A stretch of 64,000 nt of DNA from Glandiceps talaboti (Eukaryota > Hemichordata > Enteropneusta > Spengelidae), in assembly GCF_964340395.1 (NCBI RefSeq), contig NC_135569.1:6977540-7041539 (forward strand), read 5' to 3'. This document shows, piece after piece, positions 48,948-59,900 of the stretch. The notes under the pieces were generated by a model. The model was not told where the DNA came from. It was given only the letters and a program-made list of their open reading frames with translations, and searched no databases. Every line of letters begins with the position of its first letter. Position 1 is the stretch's first letter. Both the position numbers and the translations under genes were made by a program.

Positions 48948-51900
48948 CTACGATAAAGAACAAAAAAACTAAATAATGGATTGGATTCTATCCATGTAAA
49001 CCAGTTGTGATCAGGTTGGTTGGGCGACTGTTATCTATAATTTATGCAAATATATGTAAATTAGTATGCTAATATTTATGCAAATTTGTCATCCCCTTAA
49101 TTTTTTGATCTGTGGAGAACACTGAATATGTTTTTCATCATGTTGGGTGGTGGGCCTGTGGACCACTACAGGTCAATTGTAGAAGATAGATTGACAAATA
49201 AGGGCAGTGGTGACATTAGCATAGGTAATTGGGAACCGTACCCAGAATTCCCTACCCCAATGTACAGAGGTCAGTTCATGGCTACTTTAATAATTTGATT
49301 TCTCATATATTTAGAGAAGTCATGATGTAAAGTGGTGAAAGTAACTTTGTGACTCACTGGACATCATCTAAAGCAGCTAGGAAAAACTTGAAATCAACCT
49401 TGCCTTTGCTCCCCTTAGCTTTACAGAGAAACATGTTGGTGATGCTTTGCTTAGTGCTTGGTAACCAGGAGATGAGTATAACTTACATGTTCATGGTGTA
49501 ACATTTCCATGATGCTGTCAAGAGTAAGGCATTTCCAGATTTGTAGAATTCTTGTATCTCTTGGACCAATTTTATTGTATTGTCTGGCATCATCATTGCG
49601 GTACCACAGACCAATATTATAAAACCAATGACGCTCTGAACGTTGGTGGTCAGTAAGTCCTTTGCTGTTGGAATGATCATAGGAATGGATGTTTTGACAT
49701 TCAGACAACAGGGGTCCTTAGGCTTAATTTGTTGTGTTGTTTACAACAAATGAACATGTCATCAACAAAGAAATGGATGCCAACACTCGCCAGCATACAT
49801 GCATGAACAATGTAGCATACAAATTCTACAAGCATTTATTGAAATAACATTGTTGTTTGTACAAATAGTCACTTACAAATATTTGATGATCAAAATAATA
49901 ATAATGTTAGTTTTCATAAAACGCTGTCCCACGTTCTCAAAGCACTTTTATAATCATAATTACAGTTACAGTGCCCTGGCACAAATTTAGAATGGCCCAT
50001 CCACTGTCAAGGTGAATCTCTTTCTTATTTCAACCATCTGCCCAGCTTTCTGTCTGACTGATCATCTGTGTCTCTGTATATATGTTGGGTCAGTGACCAA
50101 GTACTTACGATGGATCAAAGCTGTACACGTTGCATCCATATTCTGCCATGGAGTCGGCAAATGATAAACTGCCACTAATGCTGTAGATAAAAGAGACAAG
50201 TCTTCATTTAGTACATAAACCCCAACATTTAAACTTAACAATTCATACTTTGATTTGACCCCATACATGACGGTCCCTATAGTGATGTGCATTATTGGAA
50301 TATAGTATCTGATAGTTGTGTAAGGTTTGGTTTTTAAAAAATCCAAGTATTTAAAAGCCATACATGAGCACATTGAACATTTTGGGTCTTTTGATCTTGG
50401 ATCAGTGGATATTGTCAAAGGATACATTGTTATCGGAAAATTCATCTTGGATTTCATGAAGACGTTCAACTGGGGATAACTACAAACCTTGCAGAGTAAA
50501 TGAAAATGTGAATTTTTGTGATAAAAACAGCCACCATTTTGCCATTTGTGTCAATAGCAAAAGTGATATCAGCACCAAAAATAATGGTTGTGTATAATTC
50601 TTTTCTTCAATATTACTTGTAAACATGATTTAAAAGAAATTGACAATATGTAAATACTACAATGTGTCTGTGATAAGCAGGAATTGACTTCACTTTGATA
50701 ATTGACTTCAAGGTCAAAGGTCTCCAAAGATAGCTAGCTTGCATCTAGTAATATCATGGTATAGTAGACATTCGAATGGATAGCCTGTATTACGGTTTTT
50801 GAGTTATTCAGTAAATATTGTTTTTTAACGACCAAATATGGCCGCCATTCGGTTAAATTTGCATATATCAAAAAACAGTGACATGCATATGCACAGGGTA
50901 TTATTTAATATTTGATGAAAATTTGGTTGAAATTAGCCCAAGTGTATTTGAGCATGGGTGTATCCATGGGGAGATTTGAGATTGAGGTGGACACAGACGG
51001 ACAGACATGGCGTCAACATACTGGACACAGACGGACAGACGTGGCCTCAACATACTATACTAGCCCTCCTTAGCTTCGCCTTTGGGGGTTAAAAATGGAG
51101 ATCATGCTTTGCACACTACATGAATGTGACGTAAATGATATCTGATAAAGACTTTAGGATGCAGTTGAAAGTTTCAGACAACAATCTGAACAAAAGCCCA
51201 ATGTAAGGCAATGTTTATGTGAGCCACGTCAAAGTAGACGTGTCGCTCGGCCATCGGTGAGGGCGCCCCCGTCACGGCATACCTTGCAGACTGTAGCCTC
51301 TTGTATGTGTAAAATCCACAGAACTCATTGGTTCAAGAGTGTTCTTAGTGTGCTCTACTTGACAGTATTTGCATGTGATAATATAAGTAACATCGGTCGT
51401 AATATTATTTGTACATGAGATAAACAATTGATATTCATGACTGAAGGTAATACGCACTTAGGAGTCATGAATATTCAGTGGTGTACATGTGTATTTCTGC
51501 TAAGTCCCATGATGCAACAGTGGACCACTATTAGAATAATGAAGATGAAAGAGCGTTTCAATTTGCTGTTTCTTGGTAATCATACGAAATTTATGTCCAG
51601 AACTCAAGTTATGAAAATGTCTTTTATTTCCTGGAGTGGCATTCCCATTTAAGATTAAACGTGATATTATTACAGTACTTACCCCACGGAGTAAACCAGA
51701 CAAGAATTTGCCTTAATGCCGACATCTGTACAAATATTCCAACCACCGTCTTTGGGCGGTGCGGCACCCATCAAAAGATCATTTCTACAGTCGTACGTCA
51801 CATTCTGCAGATAGGCCATCAGGGCCCCTAGTAATTGGTCTTCATCTAACACATCGAACACCTCATGAAACATTTTGTTAACTTCTGGTCTTGGTTTTTC

Positions 51901-53480
51901 TGGTTTTACTTTGAGTTTGACACTATTTTCTGCCAAAACCTGCAATTTAATTAATTCGTAGTTTGGTGAAAAAACAATAATTGTGTGTTTCCGATATTAT
52001 CGGGACTAAAAAAAATGTGTGGTAACCGTTCCGATCACGCTCAATTTTAGAAAATAACAGACCTCCGGGCTAGTTGTGGGCCTAAACATGCAACGATGTG
52101 TAATTGTGTTAGGTTGTCGGCGAATCAACACGTTATATCAAAATCACGTGTTTTAAAATTTAGCCTAAGAATGCAAAAGTTATTGATAGTACAATTCTTA
52201 AAATTTAATGATGTTTTGCATTCTACAATGATACTGATAGAAACAAGAAAGCAAACAGACACTTTTTTATTTAAATGAAAACCTCCTGAACGTTTTTCTA
52301 CCGACTGCAGAGCTTTAAAAATTCGTCTGTGATATAAAATGATACGACAGATTTCTTGTACAAATAAATGCGTAAAACACGTCTTTAGGCATATACCCAT
52401 TTCTACCACTATGTAGACCGGGATGCCTTAGGAATATAGAGTTACTGTTACAGTATTAGATAGCTGCAATAATTGTAGCGTTTGCTGTTATTTTGAGGTG
52501 TGTTTTTTCGGTTTTTGTGCTCTTTTTCGTTCCGATGTTTAACTGGAAGCAAAAGCTACAATTACTGATGGGCAAACTCAAATAGACGAGATCACGCTGA
52601 AAACGTGAGCGAGATTGTCAGCATAGTACCCATTTCAAAATGCTGCGTGCGTTGCTATTTTTGCCGATATTGACGGGATTGGAGTACCTCTGAACATGTC
52701 TTGGGTCTTGAAGGCTCCGATTTAGAAAATGACCCATTTTTGTCAAGCAAGGTGTAATTTAGCAGAAAAATCAACCCAACTTTGCGATTCAAATCTGCAT
52801 GGCAGTCGTCTATATGAGTTTGCTCATCAGGAATTGTAACGGAACAAAAAAACTGAAAAACAAGAAAAAATCTCTCAAAATCACAACAAACACTACAATT
52901 ATTGCAGCTATTCATTACAAACTTAGGGTGTAGTTCCTTACCTCGACAATTGAGATGTTTCCATAACGTTGCCCCTTTGGAGATAACCTTCCGAGTTCGC
53001 CGTTGATATTGGACATCGTGATATTGGTCTGTTCTGCAGAGAAACGGTATATTGTGTAATGCACGTAGGCGTCCCCGTTGTCAAAAAAAACATGTTGTGT
53101 AATGCACGTAGGCGTCCCCGTTGTCAAAAAAAACATACACCAGGTGTAATCGATATCCACCAAACTTAATATGCAAAATTTGTTTCCAAATTGCCCTTCA
53201 TTTGTATGTTAGGCTTTTGGGCCTGTTCTTATTTCCAAAACTGCTCATCTTAGTCCGAAGATACAACAATTTTACGAAGCCTTTTCATGAAGTCATTTAC
53301 GTAATAAGTAATTTAAGTTCACAATTCAGGTAAATGGAATAAAATGCCACGGGGCATACGCATCACATATTCCCCAAAGTACAAATTATACCAAAACTCA
53401 CCTTTCAAGATGAATATTCCTACAAACACGAGTAACGCCATTACTTTGCACATCCGAATATTAACTCGAACGACTCTCAT
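48612..53480 (-). CDS. METTL24-like membrane-anchored methyltransferase, complete
   Basis: Putative S-adenosylmethionine-dependent methyltransferase of the METTL24 (Methyltransf_22 / FkbM-like) family; substrate unknown. Exons in gene order: 53480-53402, 53033-52942, 51939-51683, 50180-50109, 49664-49487, 48947-48612. Total 337 codons (human METTL24 about 366). Residues about 13-26 (VMALLVFVGIFIL) form an N-terminal signal anchor, so a type II membrane protein of the secretory pathway is likely. An N-x-S/T rich stem follows. The catalytic part shows GGWNICTD, CLVYSVGISGSLSFADSM, YGCNVYSFDPS and DVLKIDIEGQE, the usual motif order. It ends with CYELSWINTNFL, where METTL24 has CY.LSW.NT. The start is the first ATG of the frame (53480-53478); codons upstream in this frame lack an ATG. 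Exact orthology to METTL24, as against a lineage-specific paralogue, is not settled. Confidence 0.87.
49487..49664 (-). CDS. METTL24-like exon 5
   Basis: Encodes KGLTDHQRSERHWFYNIGLW and LTLDSIMEMLHHEH. The acceptor (TTCCAACAG at the 49665 side) is the only nearby AG that completes the DPS serine codon without a stop, so this start is inferred. The donor is GTAAGT. Confidence 0.82.
50109..50180 (-). CDS. METTL24-like exon 4: SAM-binding strand region
   Basis: A 72-bp exon encoding ISGSLSFADSMAEYGCNVYS and FDP. It matches the 'G...SFE..M...GC.V..FDPS' block expected to contact the cofactor. The phases on both sides agree. Confidence 0.9.
50695..51092 (-). repeat. Dispersed repeat family G, copy 2
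   Basis: In METTL24-like intron 3, opposite orientation to copy 1. Near one end is a short direct duplication of GACACAGACGGACAGAC. The end reads CTTCGCCTTTGGGGGTTAA. Confidence 0.65.
51200..51293. mobile_element. MITE family F, copy 3
   Basis: In METTL24-like intron 3. Shares GGTGAGGGCGCCCCCGTCACGG and the CTTGCAGACT end with 38902-39001; the left arm is eroded. Confidence 0.65.
51430..51655. repeat. Dispersed repeat family C, copy 3
   Basis: In METTL24-like intron 3, next to exon 3. Uninterrupted relative of 9163-9380, which shows what the sequence left of the 8.5-kb element should look like. Confidence 0.7.
51683..51939 (-). CDS. METTL24-like exon 3: start of catalytic region
   Basis: Encodes FHEVFDVLDEDQLLGALMAY, then CRNDLLMGAAPPKDGGWNIC, where METTL24 has C......G......GW..C.D, and CLVYSV. 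Ends with two bases of a glycine codon at GTAAGT. Confidence 0.9.
52463..52908. mobile_element. MITE family H with long inverted arms
   Basis: A 446-bp element in METTL24-like intron 2. Ends GCTGCAATAATTGTAG and CTACAATTATTGCAGC, arms of about 85 bp, TA on both sides (52461-52462 and 52909-52910). Its right end is 33 bp from the exon 2 donor. Confidence 0.8.
52942..53033 (-). CDS. METTL24-like exon 2: stem
   Basis: Follows TTTCTCTGCAG and completes the split glutamate codon, giving QTNITMSNINGELGRLSPKG and GNISIVE. Sequons N-I-T and N-I-S suggest a lumenal stem. A 43-bp tandem duplication lies just upstream in intron 1, and a 450-bp MITE lies just downstream of the donor. Confidence 0.8.
53052..53137. 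repeat. 43-bp tandem duplication in METTL24-like intron 1
   Basis: Two virtually identical 43-bp copies (TTGTGTAATGCACGTAGG starts at 53052 and 53095) immediately upstream of the exon 2 acceptor. It contains an A8 tract, which is a T8 tract on the transcribed sense. Confidence 0.9.
53402..53480 (-). CDS. METTL24-like exon 1: signal anchor
   Basis: Starts MRVVRVNIRMCKVMALL and ends with the first base of a glutamate codon at GTGAGT. Basic residues before the hydrophobic run predict a cytoplasmic N terminus. Confidence 0.85.
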
Positions 53481-53587
53481 CTTTCCCAGCCCAGGTAGCT
53501 TCACTCAGACAACTTTGATAGAATTCAGTATAAGGTCAAGGCGGGGCACCTAGCACCTCGCAAATTTAGCCTCAGCGCCGATACTGA

Positions 53588-53594
53588 TGACGTC
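53588..53594. promoter_or_regulatory. CRE-like TGACGTC upstream of the METTL24-like gene
   Basis: TGACGTC lies about 110 bp before the start ATG on the upstream side and is seven of eight bases of a palindromic CRE. Its position in the proximal promoter is suggestive only. Confidence 0.25.
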
Positions 53595-54033
53595 GACGAG
53601 TGTGCAAAAGCAGGTGGAAACTAATATATTCCGGACTGTACCATTATAAAAAGGTTGTAGTAGGGACGATAACAATGGGTGCATATTTCGGTTATATACA
53701 ATCAATCCCAGGAATAATTCAAAAAGGAGCTATAATGTTTATATCTGAAAGTCACCAAGAATTTTAATTTTTTTTTTTTACATTTATCATAATATGCATG
53801 GCGAGATGCAACACAGGTAACGCCAGATGTAGTCCTCTGTGTCTGTCTAAGAGTAGAATCTCTAATAATGTGTATATTTTTTGGATTGTACATATTAGGT
53901 AGATGTATTTCAACTTCAACTTTAAATATGAATCTGTCATACCACTTCCATTCTACATTAATATCAATTCTAAAAAAAAAAAATATTTAGATAGTGAAAT
54001 GCATTTCATATTGTACATCTTGTGAATTGCAGT

Positions 54034-54150
54034 TGGACGAGGATTGGGTATTTAGAATTTTGGATTTTTAATTTATAAAACAATTTTATCATGGCTTCCT
54101 ACTTGAAAAATCAATGTGAAATAATATATGTCAAGTCCTAATTTGTAACA
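54034..54150. mobile_element. MITE family D, single-arm fragment
   Basis: Matches the left half of 10015-10279 (GAGGATTGGG-like start, TTTTTAATTTATA, TTTTATCATGGCTTCCT, TGTCAAGTCCT). It ends at a CA/CT microsatellite where the second arm is lost. Confidence 0.7.
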
Positions 54151-54190
54151 CACACACACACACACTCTCTCTCTCTCTCTCTCTCTCTCA
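54148..54190. repeat. CA-CT microsatellite
   Basis: A short CA run joined to a CT run. Confidence 0.9.
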
Positions 54191-55031
54191 TGCCTACGAC
54201 ACCCTCAAACCTTGCATTTGCAATATCTAGCTGGCAGAAGTCTCTTTTTTGACAACTCTGCACATATTTAAATTGTGTGCAGTAGCAATTGAATTTTTCT
54301 TTGGTATTACTGGCACTGGTATAATTAAGTTATTATATTCTTCAATACTTTTTTGTAATTTGCCAGAAAATACTAGGGTTTTGTCATTACAATATGAGTC
54401 ACTCATATTTTCCTTTGCTGAATGAATTATTGGGGAAAACATCTCAATATATCGAATTGAATTGATTTGAGGTCTGCATCCAAAAAATCACCACCCACAA
54501 TGAATCATGATGTCATCTCATTTATTACTATACTATTGGATAAATTAACCAATAATTGACATGGACTGTGTCTAATTAATGATATTTCAAAAATTTCACT
54601 GAAAAAAAATTGTTGGCTCTTGGATCAAAAAATAATACTGCAATTACAGCTAGTGCAACTTTTAAAAACACTAAAGCAGATGAAAATTTGTCAACTAGTG
54701 CAGTAGTTATGACTCTGGTATTCCAGCACTTGGTTTACTAAGATGGTCACTAACTAAATCAGTTCTTCAGTATGATAGATTACACAAGTGGGTGATAGTG
54801 GTTCCTCTGTTTTGCAATTTTAATCACCCTGTGACTGTGATCACGATAGTGTAAATATAGGAAGTCCCAAAACAGTACACTGCAAGTTCATAGAACTCAA
54901 TAAAATACTGGACACCTCCCTACTGAGACTATAATTAAAGCAACGTCCATTCAATAGCTTATCACTTTTGTATCAACAAGTTGCAACAATAGTTTTAGCT
55001 TGTGTCTATCTTAGAAAACCCAGGCTCAATA

Positions 55032-55276
55032 GGGAACTTGCAAACCCGCCATGTTGAATGTTGCATCATGGGGAAATGTGATAATAAATACTAATCAATT
55101 AGTATTGTAAACAATATTGTTACGTTGTTTATAACCACGAATGATGAATTCATATTTAGCCTGACCAGTGTGGGAGGTTTATTTCATCGGTAACTCCAGA
55201 TAAGATATTAGGATAACCACAGATAATCCTATAGTCCTTTGCATCTGAGCATGCTCAGTCTGGATTGCAAGTTCCC
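55032..55276 (-). mobile_element. MITE family A, copy 2
   Basis: A 245-bp segment with the same termini as 1916-2150 but in the opposite orientation. It is flanked by TA on both sides (55030-55031 and 55277-55278). The interior shares the GAGCATGCTCAGTC, ACTAATCAATTAGT and CCCGCCATGTTGAA blocks with copy 1. Confidence 0.8.
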
Positions 55277-56298
55277 TATTACCAGCAGTCATAACAAAAT
55301 CCTAAACACATTTAACATGCAAATAAAGTACACACAACACATCATTACATGACTATTTTTGCAAGTACTATCCTCAATTTAATAGTTATTTCCTAATCAC
55401 CTGAAAGTTTCGAATGTTTTTTGTTCATCTCCAAACCTGACATGTACATGAAGGGTTTTATTAATGGTTGAATGTGTTTCAATGGCTGTAGAATACATAC
55501 ATAAATAAATGGTAGTATACCCATCAATTTTACATGTCACACAAATTGTAAGAGAAAGGTCAGTTAGACTATAAGAAAAACAAAAGATTTTTTAGTTTGG
55601 CCACTAGGAGTGCTATTTGATGCAGCACTTCGACCAGAACTGAAGGGCACAATAGTTGAATACTAGTACTGTAGCCACCTCTGAATAAAAAGTATCATCT
55701 CCCAGTGTTCCAGAGCAAATGTTGATGGCATTCTGAACCAGTCAAAACAAAAAGTTCTGCTGATTCCTCTCTTTTCAGATGATATATTTTAGTTATTTTA
55801 GACACAGTATGTTGATAGCTTTATTTTCCAACATATGATGGCATCACATTACCATATACTACCCTCTCACTATCACTATTGTGGTGGTGGTAATAATGGG
55901 CGTTGGGGTGGGGGATTGCTCTCATATGATACTTAACATGGCTGTCAGTTGGATTAACAGAAAATGGCACATTGCGAAAAAAAGGAAACTCACAGTGGTG
56001 ATGAACAACCCTCAGGACAACACATAACCCTAAGACTTGGTTATCTAACGTGACGATGTTGTTCCGCGGTACGTTGATCGTAATAGCCAAGTCTCAATAC
56101 ATGCACAATCTGCTGGTTTGAAATTACATCTCATAACTATTTGGATAGCAACAAAATAAACACACAGGTTTTCTTTCTACAGATGCAGATGCATGCCACA
56201 CAAGCTTTGTTTCTATGGTTACAGGCCACACATGAATATCTAGTAAATAAAGACCACTCATGTCACTAAAAATGCCACTATGTATCCTAAACAGTAGA

Positions 56299-56330
<32 letters not shown>
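56299..56330. repeat. TTG trinucleotide repeat
   Basis: About ten TTG units just downstream of TTC36. Confidence 0.9.
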
Positions 56331-56690
56331 TTAATTGAATGTGTTACTGATGCTATACTACTATTAAAAACTTGCTGAAGATGAGCTAAGAAAAACATAA
56401 AATTAAAATTACTATGGAAAGCTTACTGTCGGAAAGCTTACAGTTGGCAAATTAAGATTCATGACAACTTTAGATTATGCCTATTATCTTAACTTTAAAA
56501 AAGTTTTTCATCAATATAGTTAGCTTTCCATACTGACTGGTAACCACGGTAACTGGTATACTGACATAGTAAGCTTTCCATACTAATTGGTTACCATAGT
56601 AACTGGTATACTGATATCATTCTTGTCAGATACAGAATGTTTGCAGCCTTAGTTCCTGTTGACGAGTACAAAATTATGACTCCTGAGTTC

Positions 56691-56953
56691 TTAATCGTTA
56701 CTTTCTCCATTCTTCAATTTTGTCATGACTTCCGACAACATTTTATTACACATTGCTGCATAGGGATTCATCTGTATAACTTGAGACTTGGCAAAATCAC
56801 TGCCAAGATTGGCAGCTTTCTTAAAGTCCTCTAAGGCCTGTTCCTCTTCACCTTCAAGTCTTCTTATAAGGCCTCGTTGTGTGTATGCTTGGCAGGCAGC
56901 TTTACCAACCCCCTTACTTAGTTCAATGGCTTTATCCAGATCTTGTATCGCAC
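56691..56953 (-). CDS. TTC36: TTC36 exon 3: last TPR and C terminus
   Basis: Encodes AIQDLDKAIELSKGVGKAAC, the QRGLIRRLEG helix, FKKAANLGSDFAKSQ and NPYAAMCNKMLSEVM, ending with TAA at 56693-56691. Confidence 0.95.
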
Positions 56954-59900
56954 CTGTTATGGAAAAACAGATATAAGAAAGTTAATGCTGACATATTACT
57001 GTAACCTAGAATTTTCACTGAAGACTTAGTTTCACCTATTTTGCTGGAAAACAAAATGGCAATGATAAGTTAGCGACTTAAATGCCTCGTACAGTACACC
57101 AGGCATAGTAATTTGTAATAATTAGTCTTTGAGATGTAGTTGAAGACTGTAAAATTACAAAATTATCTAGTGGCGAAAATATCTAAGTTTACAGTTTATA
57201 CACTGCTGGTGCTGGTACTGAACCTTACTTAGTTCCCACATATTTATAAATAGTACAAGGTTATCATTACAAGTACTCAGGCTTAAGATAAAATCATGAC
57301 ATATTGCTTGGCTACTATTATGAGTTCACAAATAGCTACATTTGTGAACTTTGATCTCCTGTATGTTTACACCTTATCAATGTGCCATAAATATCTTAAA
57401 TTACATGTAATACCTATAGACTGGTGCGCTACATAATACACTAAAATCATGCTGGCACATTTCACACACCATCCTTTAACAGACGTTTAGCCTTTCAGTT
57501 TTTACTTTTATGAAGCATTAGCAAGAAAGGGTGGGTGCAAATTTTTACTGGGTGTTAAATCTACCCACTGTTAGATGCTGTCATTTGGACCATCACATGA
57601 ACAGATTCAAAGGGGATGGTTGAGCTGTGTAACATGATCTGCAGTGCATCAGTAGACAGGATCAGCCAATCACAATGGGATTGATTACAATTTATCACTA
57701 GTTTAACACAGGGAAATATAGGCACAAAATTCTTAAATTCTCAATACCTGCTGTACATATAGCATTTCTTCAAATGGCAGTATTGCTAGCAAAGGGTCAA
57801 AATAGAACACAAAGTTACCAGTGGCCAGTTCTGGTAGGGTGTGTGGCCAATGCTGGAAACCCTAGGTCTCCCATTTTAGACCCACTTTGACCAAAAATCA
57901 ATACCCCTTTTAGATCATTACAGGTTTTTAAAAGATGAAAGTTTAGACCTAAATACATTTTCCTTAGGAGGCAACATTTTGGGGCAATTAATGGCAGTTA
58001 TGATTTGTTAAAGGACAATGGATCACATTTTAGACCAAGCAAAAAACAAATGCAAAGTGGATCCAGCTTTCTTTCATATCGAAAGGATAGGAACAAACTC
58101 AAATTACGGCAAAGTTTGGACAGAGTTTACGAACTTTGATTTCAGGGAAATTTGTCCCCAAGGGCATTCTACTTGAAGTTTAATATAGTCACATTGTAGT
58201 TCTAATAATCAATAGATTGATTCCTTGTGTAATTCACCTTTTCTGTTGTTACACAATACACTAGTGGTGATGTAAGATGTATCATCATGTGGAGCATACA
58301 TGTATGCAAATCATAAATCTCTAAGAGACAATCGCACAGTGTCGCGCAAGCTCAATAAACGAACATCATTCATTTAGGACAAACCCCCCTCCCCCTAAAC
58401 AAATGTTCACAAGTACGACTTCACACATCTATATATTATGTAAACCATGATGAAAACTCTAGCAGTCACACCACTACGATCGGTGCGATGTAAACACAGG
58501 GTAAACATTTCCAACCTTATGAACCGGTTTACTGAGATAATGGTAGACACATAAAAAAAATACTACCAGAACCCCAGCACTGTATATCACATTAATTTTT
58601 TTCATCAACTTATCAACATCTCACTAGTAAATATAGAAGCTATTATCACTTGAGGGATGAAAGTTTTCACAAACAAAGTTCGCTTATTTAGCTTATGTGT
58701 CATAGTGCTATCATCCCTAACCTATGTACAATTATAAGTAAAAACAATTCTTAGGTGGTTAGTTTCATCTTAATGTACATGTACAGTTACCCTCATGTAC
58801 ATGTTAGTTCCACACTAGCAGTTAGACAATATATAATCTCAGTGTATATGGCGTGCTCTTTCCCACTGGAGACCTACCCAAGTCAAGCATAAGCTACCCT
58901 GAGAGTCTCTCAGCTCACAACAAAAGCAATACCTGAGTCACGCAGGCTATAAATCTCCTTACTCTTTACAAATTACAAGACTGTAACTTATTAATTATGC
59001 ATACTGGTGAACAATAAACCAATCATGTAGGCTGTACTTCATCATAGCCCCTATGTGTGTAAGGTCAATGCCCTTTCATGTAGGGTCTATGACGTCACAT
59101 CCATTCTAGTACATCAATGCAGGCAATCTCATTAACTATGCATGCAGATCAGGTGTCAAATAATCAATACCGTTTCTATGTAGCACAGTATAAAAGTACA
59201 TGTAGTAAATTACTGTAAACCATAGACCCTACACCAAAGGGTTTATGAGTAAACTCACTGTTAATATTTAGGAGTGAATAACGCCAATGGCAATGCAGCG
59301 CATTTGACTTTACTGACACTAATTAAATTACACTAGCAGATGCCATATTACCCCTCATGCTGTTACATGTGTGTAAATTATAAGTAATTATAATACAAGA
59401 CTGTGGAGGCATGATGTGAAGTCATGATGGATGAATGGTTAGAGTGGCTGTAATCTATTTATATACACTTCTTGATAGCCCACTTATGTGTCAAACCATT
59501 TTGAGCTAGGTTGTAACCTTTGACCAAAAATTCATAAAAAATGTCCTATTTCACTTCCAACTCAAGATTTCAATGGCTAGGATTAGACCAAAAAATATAA
59601 TTTTTTCTGGTCAGGATATTTCATCTAAAGCTTTTAATTATTTTTTTAATTCTCAACAAACCTGTCACTAAATCTACTATTTATGACAGTTACTGTTCTT
59701 TTTATTTAGTACTTTAGAGCAAGTGTGTATGTGGGGCAGATGTCATTTGCTTGTTTATGATTGGCTCTGCAGTTGTCTTCACTGAAATAGGTAGGGTTAT
59801 TTTTGTGTTTTTTCCCACGGATCTGCAAATAGCAGTGCATGGGCTGGACAAACTAAAAAAAAAGACCAACGCAAGGGTATTTAAGTGATGCAGGCACTGA

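Larger units (their letters stand above)
53481..56690. other. Spacer between METTL24-like 5' end and TTC36 3' end
   Basis: No exon is recognised. It contains a single-arm fragment of the 10-kb MITE family (54034-54150), a CA/CT microsatellite (54148-54190), an inverted copy of the 1.9-kb MITE (55032-55276) and a TTG repeat (56299-56330). Nothing else was identified. Confidence 0.6.

Noticed and set aside
49665-49708. Extending METTL24-like exon 5 upstream along its open frame
   Set aside because: The phase needed to complete the DPS serine is met only by starting at 49664; the earlier AG gives a stop or the wrong phase.
50062-50469. A 135-codon - strand frame overlapping METTL24-like exon 4
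   Set aside because: It reads exon 4 in the wrong frame. The correct frame gives YGCNVYSFDP and joins its neighbours in phase.
53481-53504. An upstream start for the METTL24-like protein
   Set aside because: The frame is open but would start at GTG; the first ATG at 53480-53478 is preferred in a nuclear gene.
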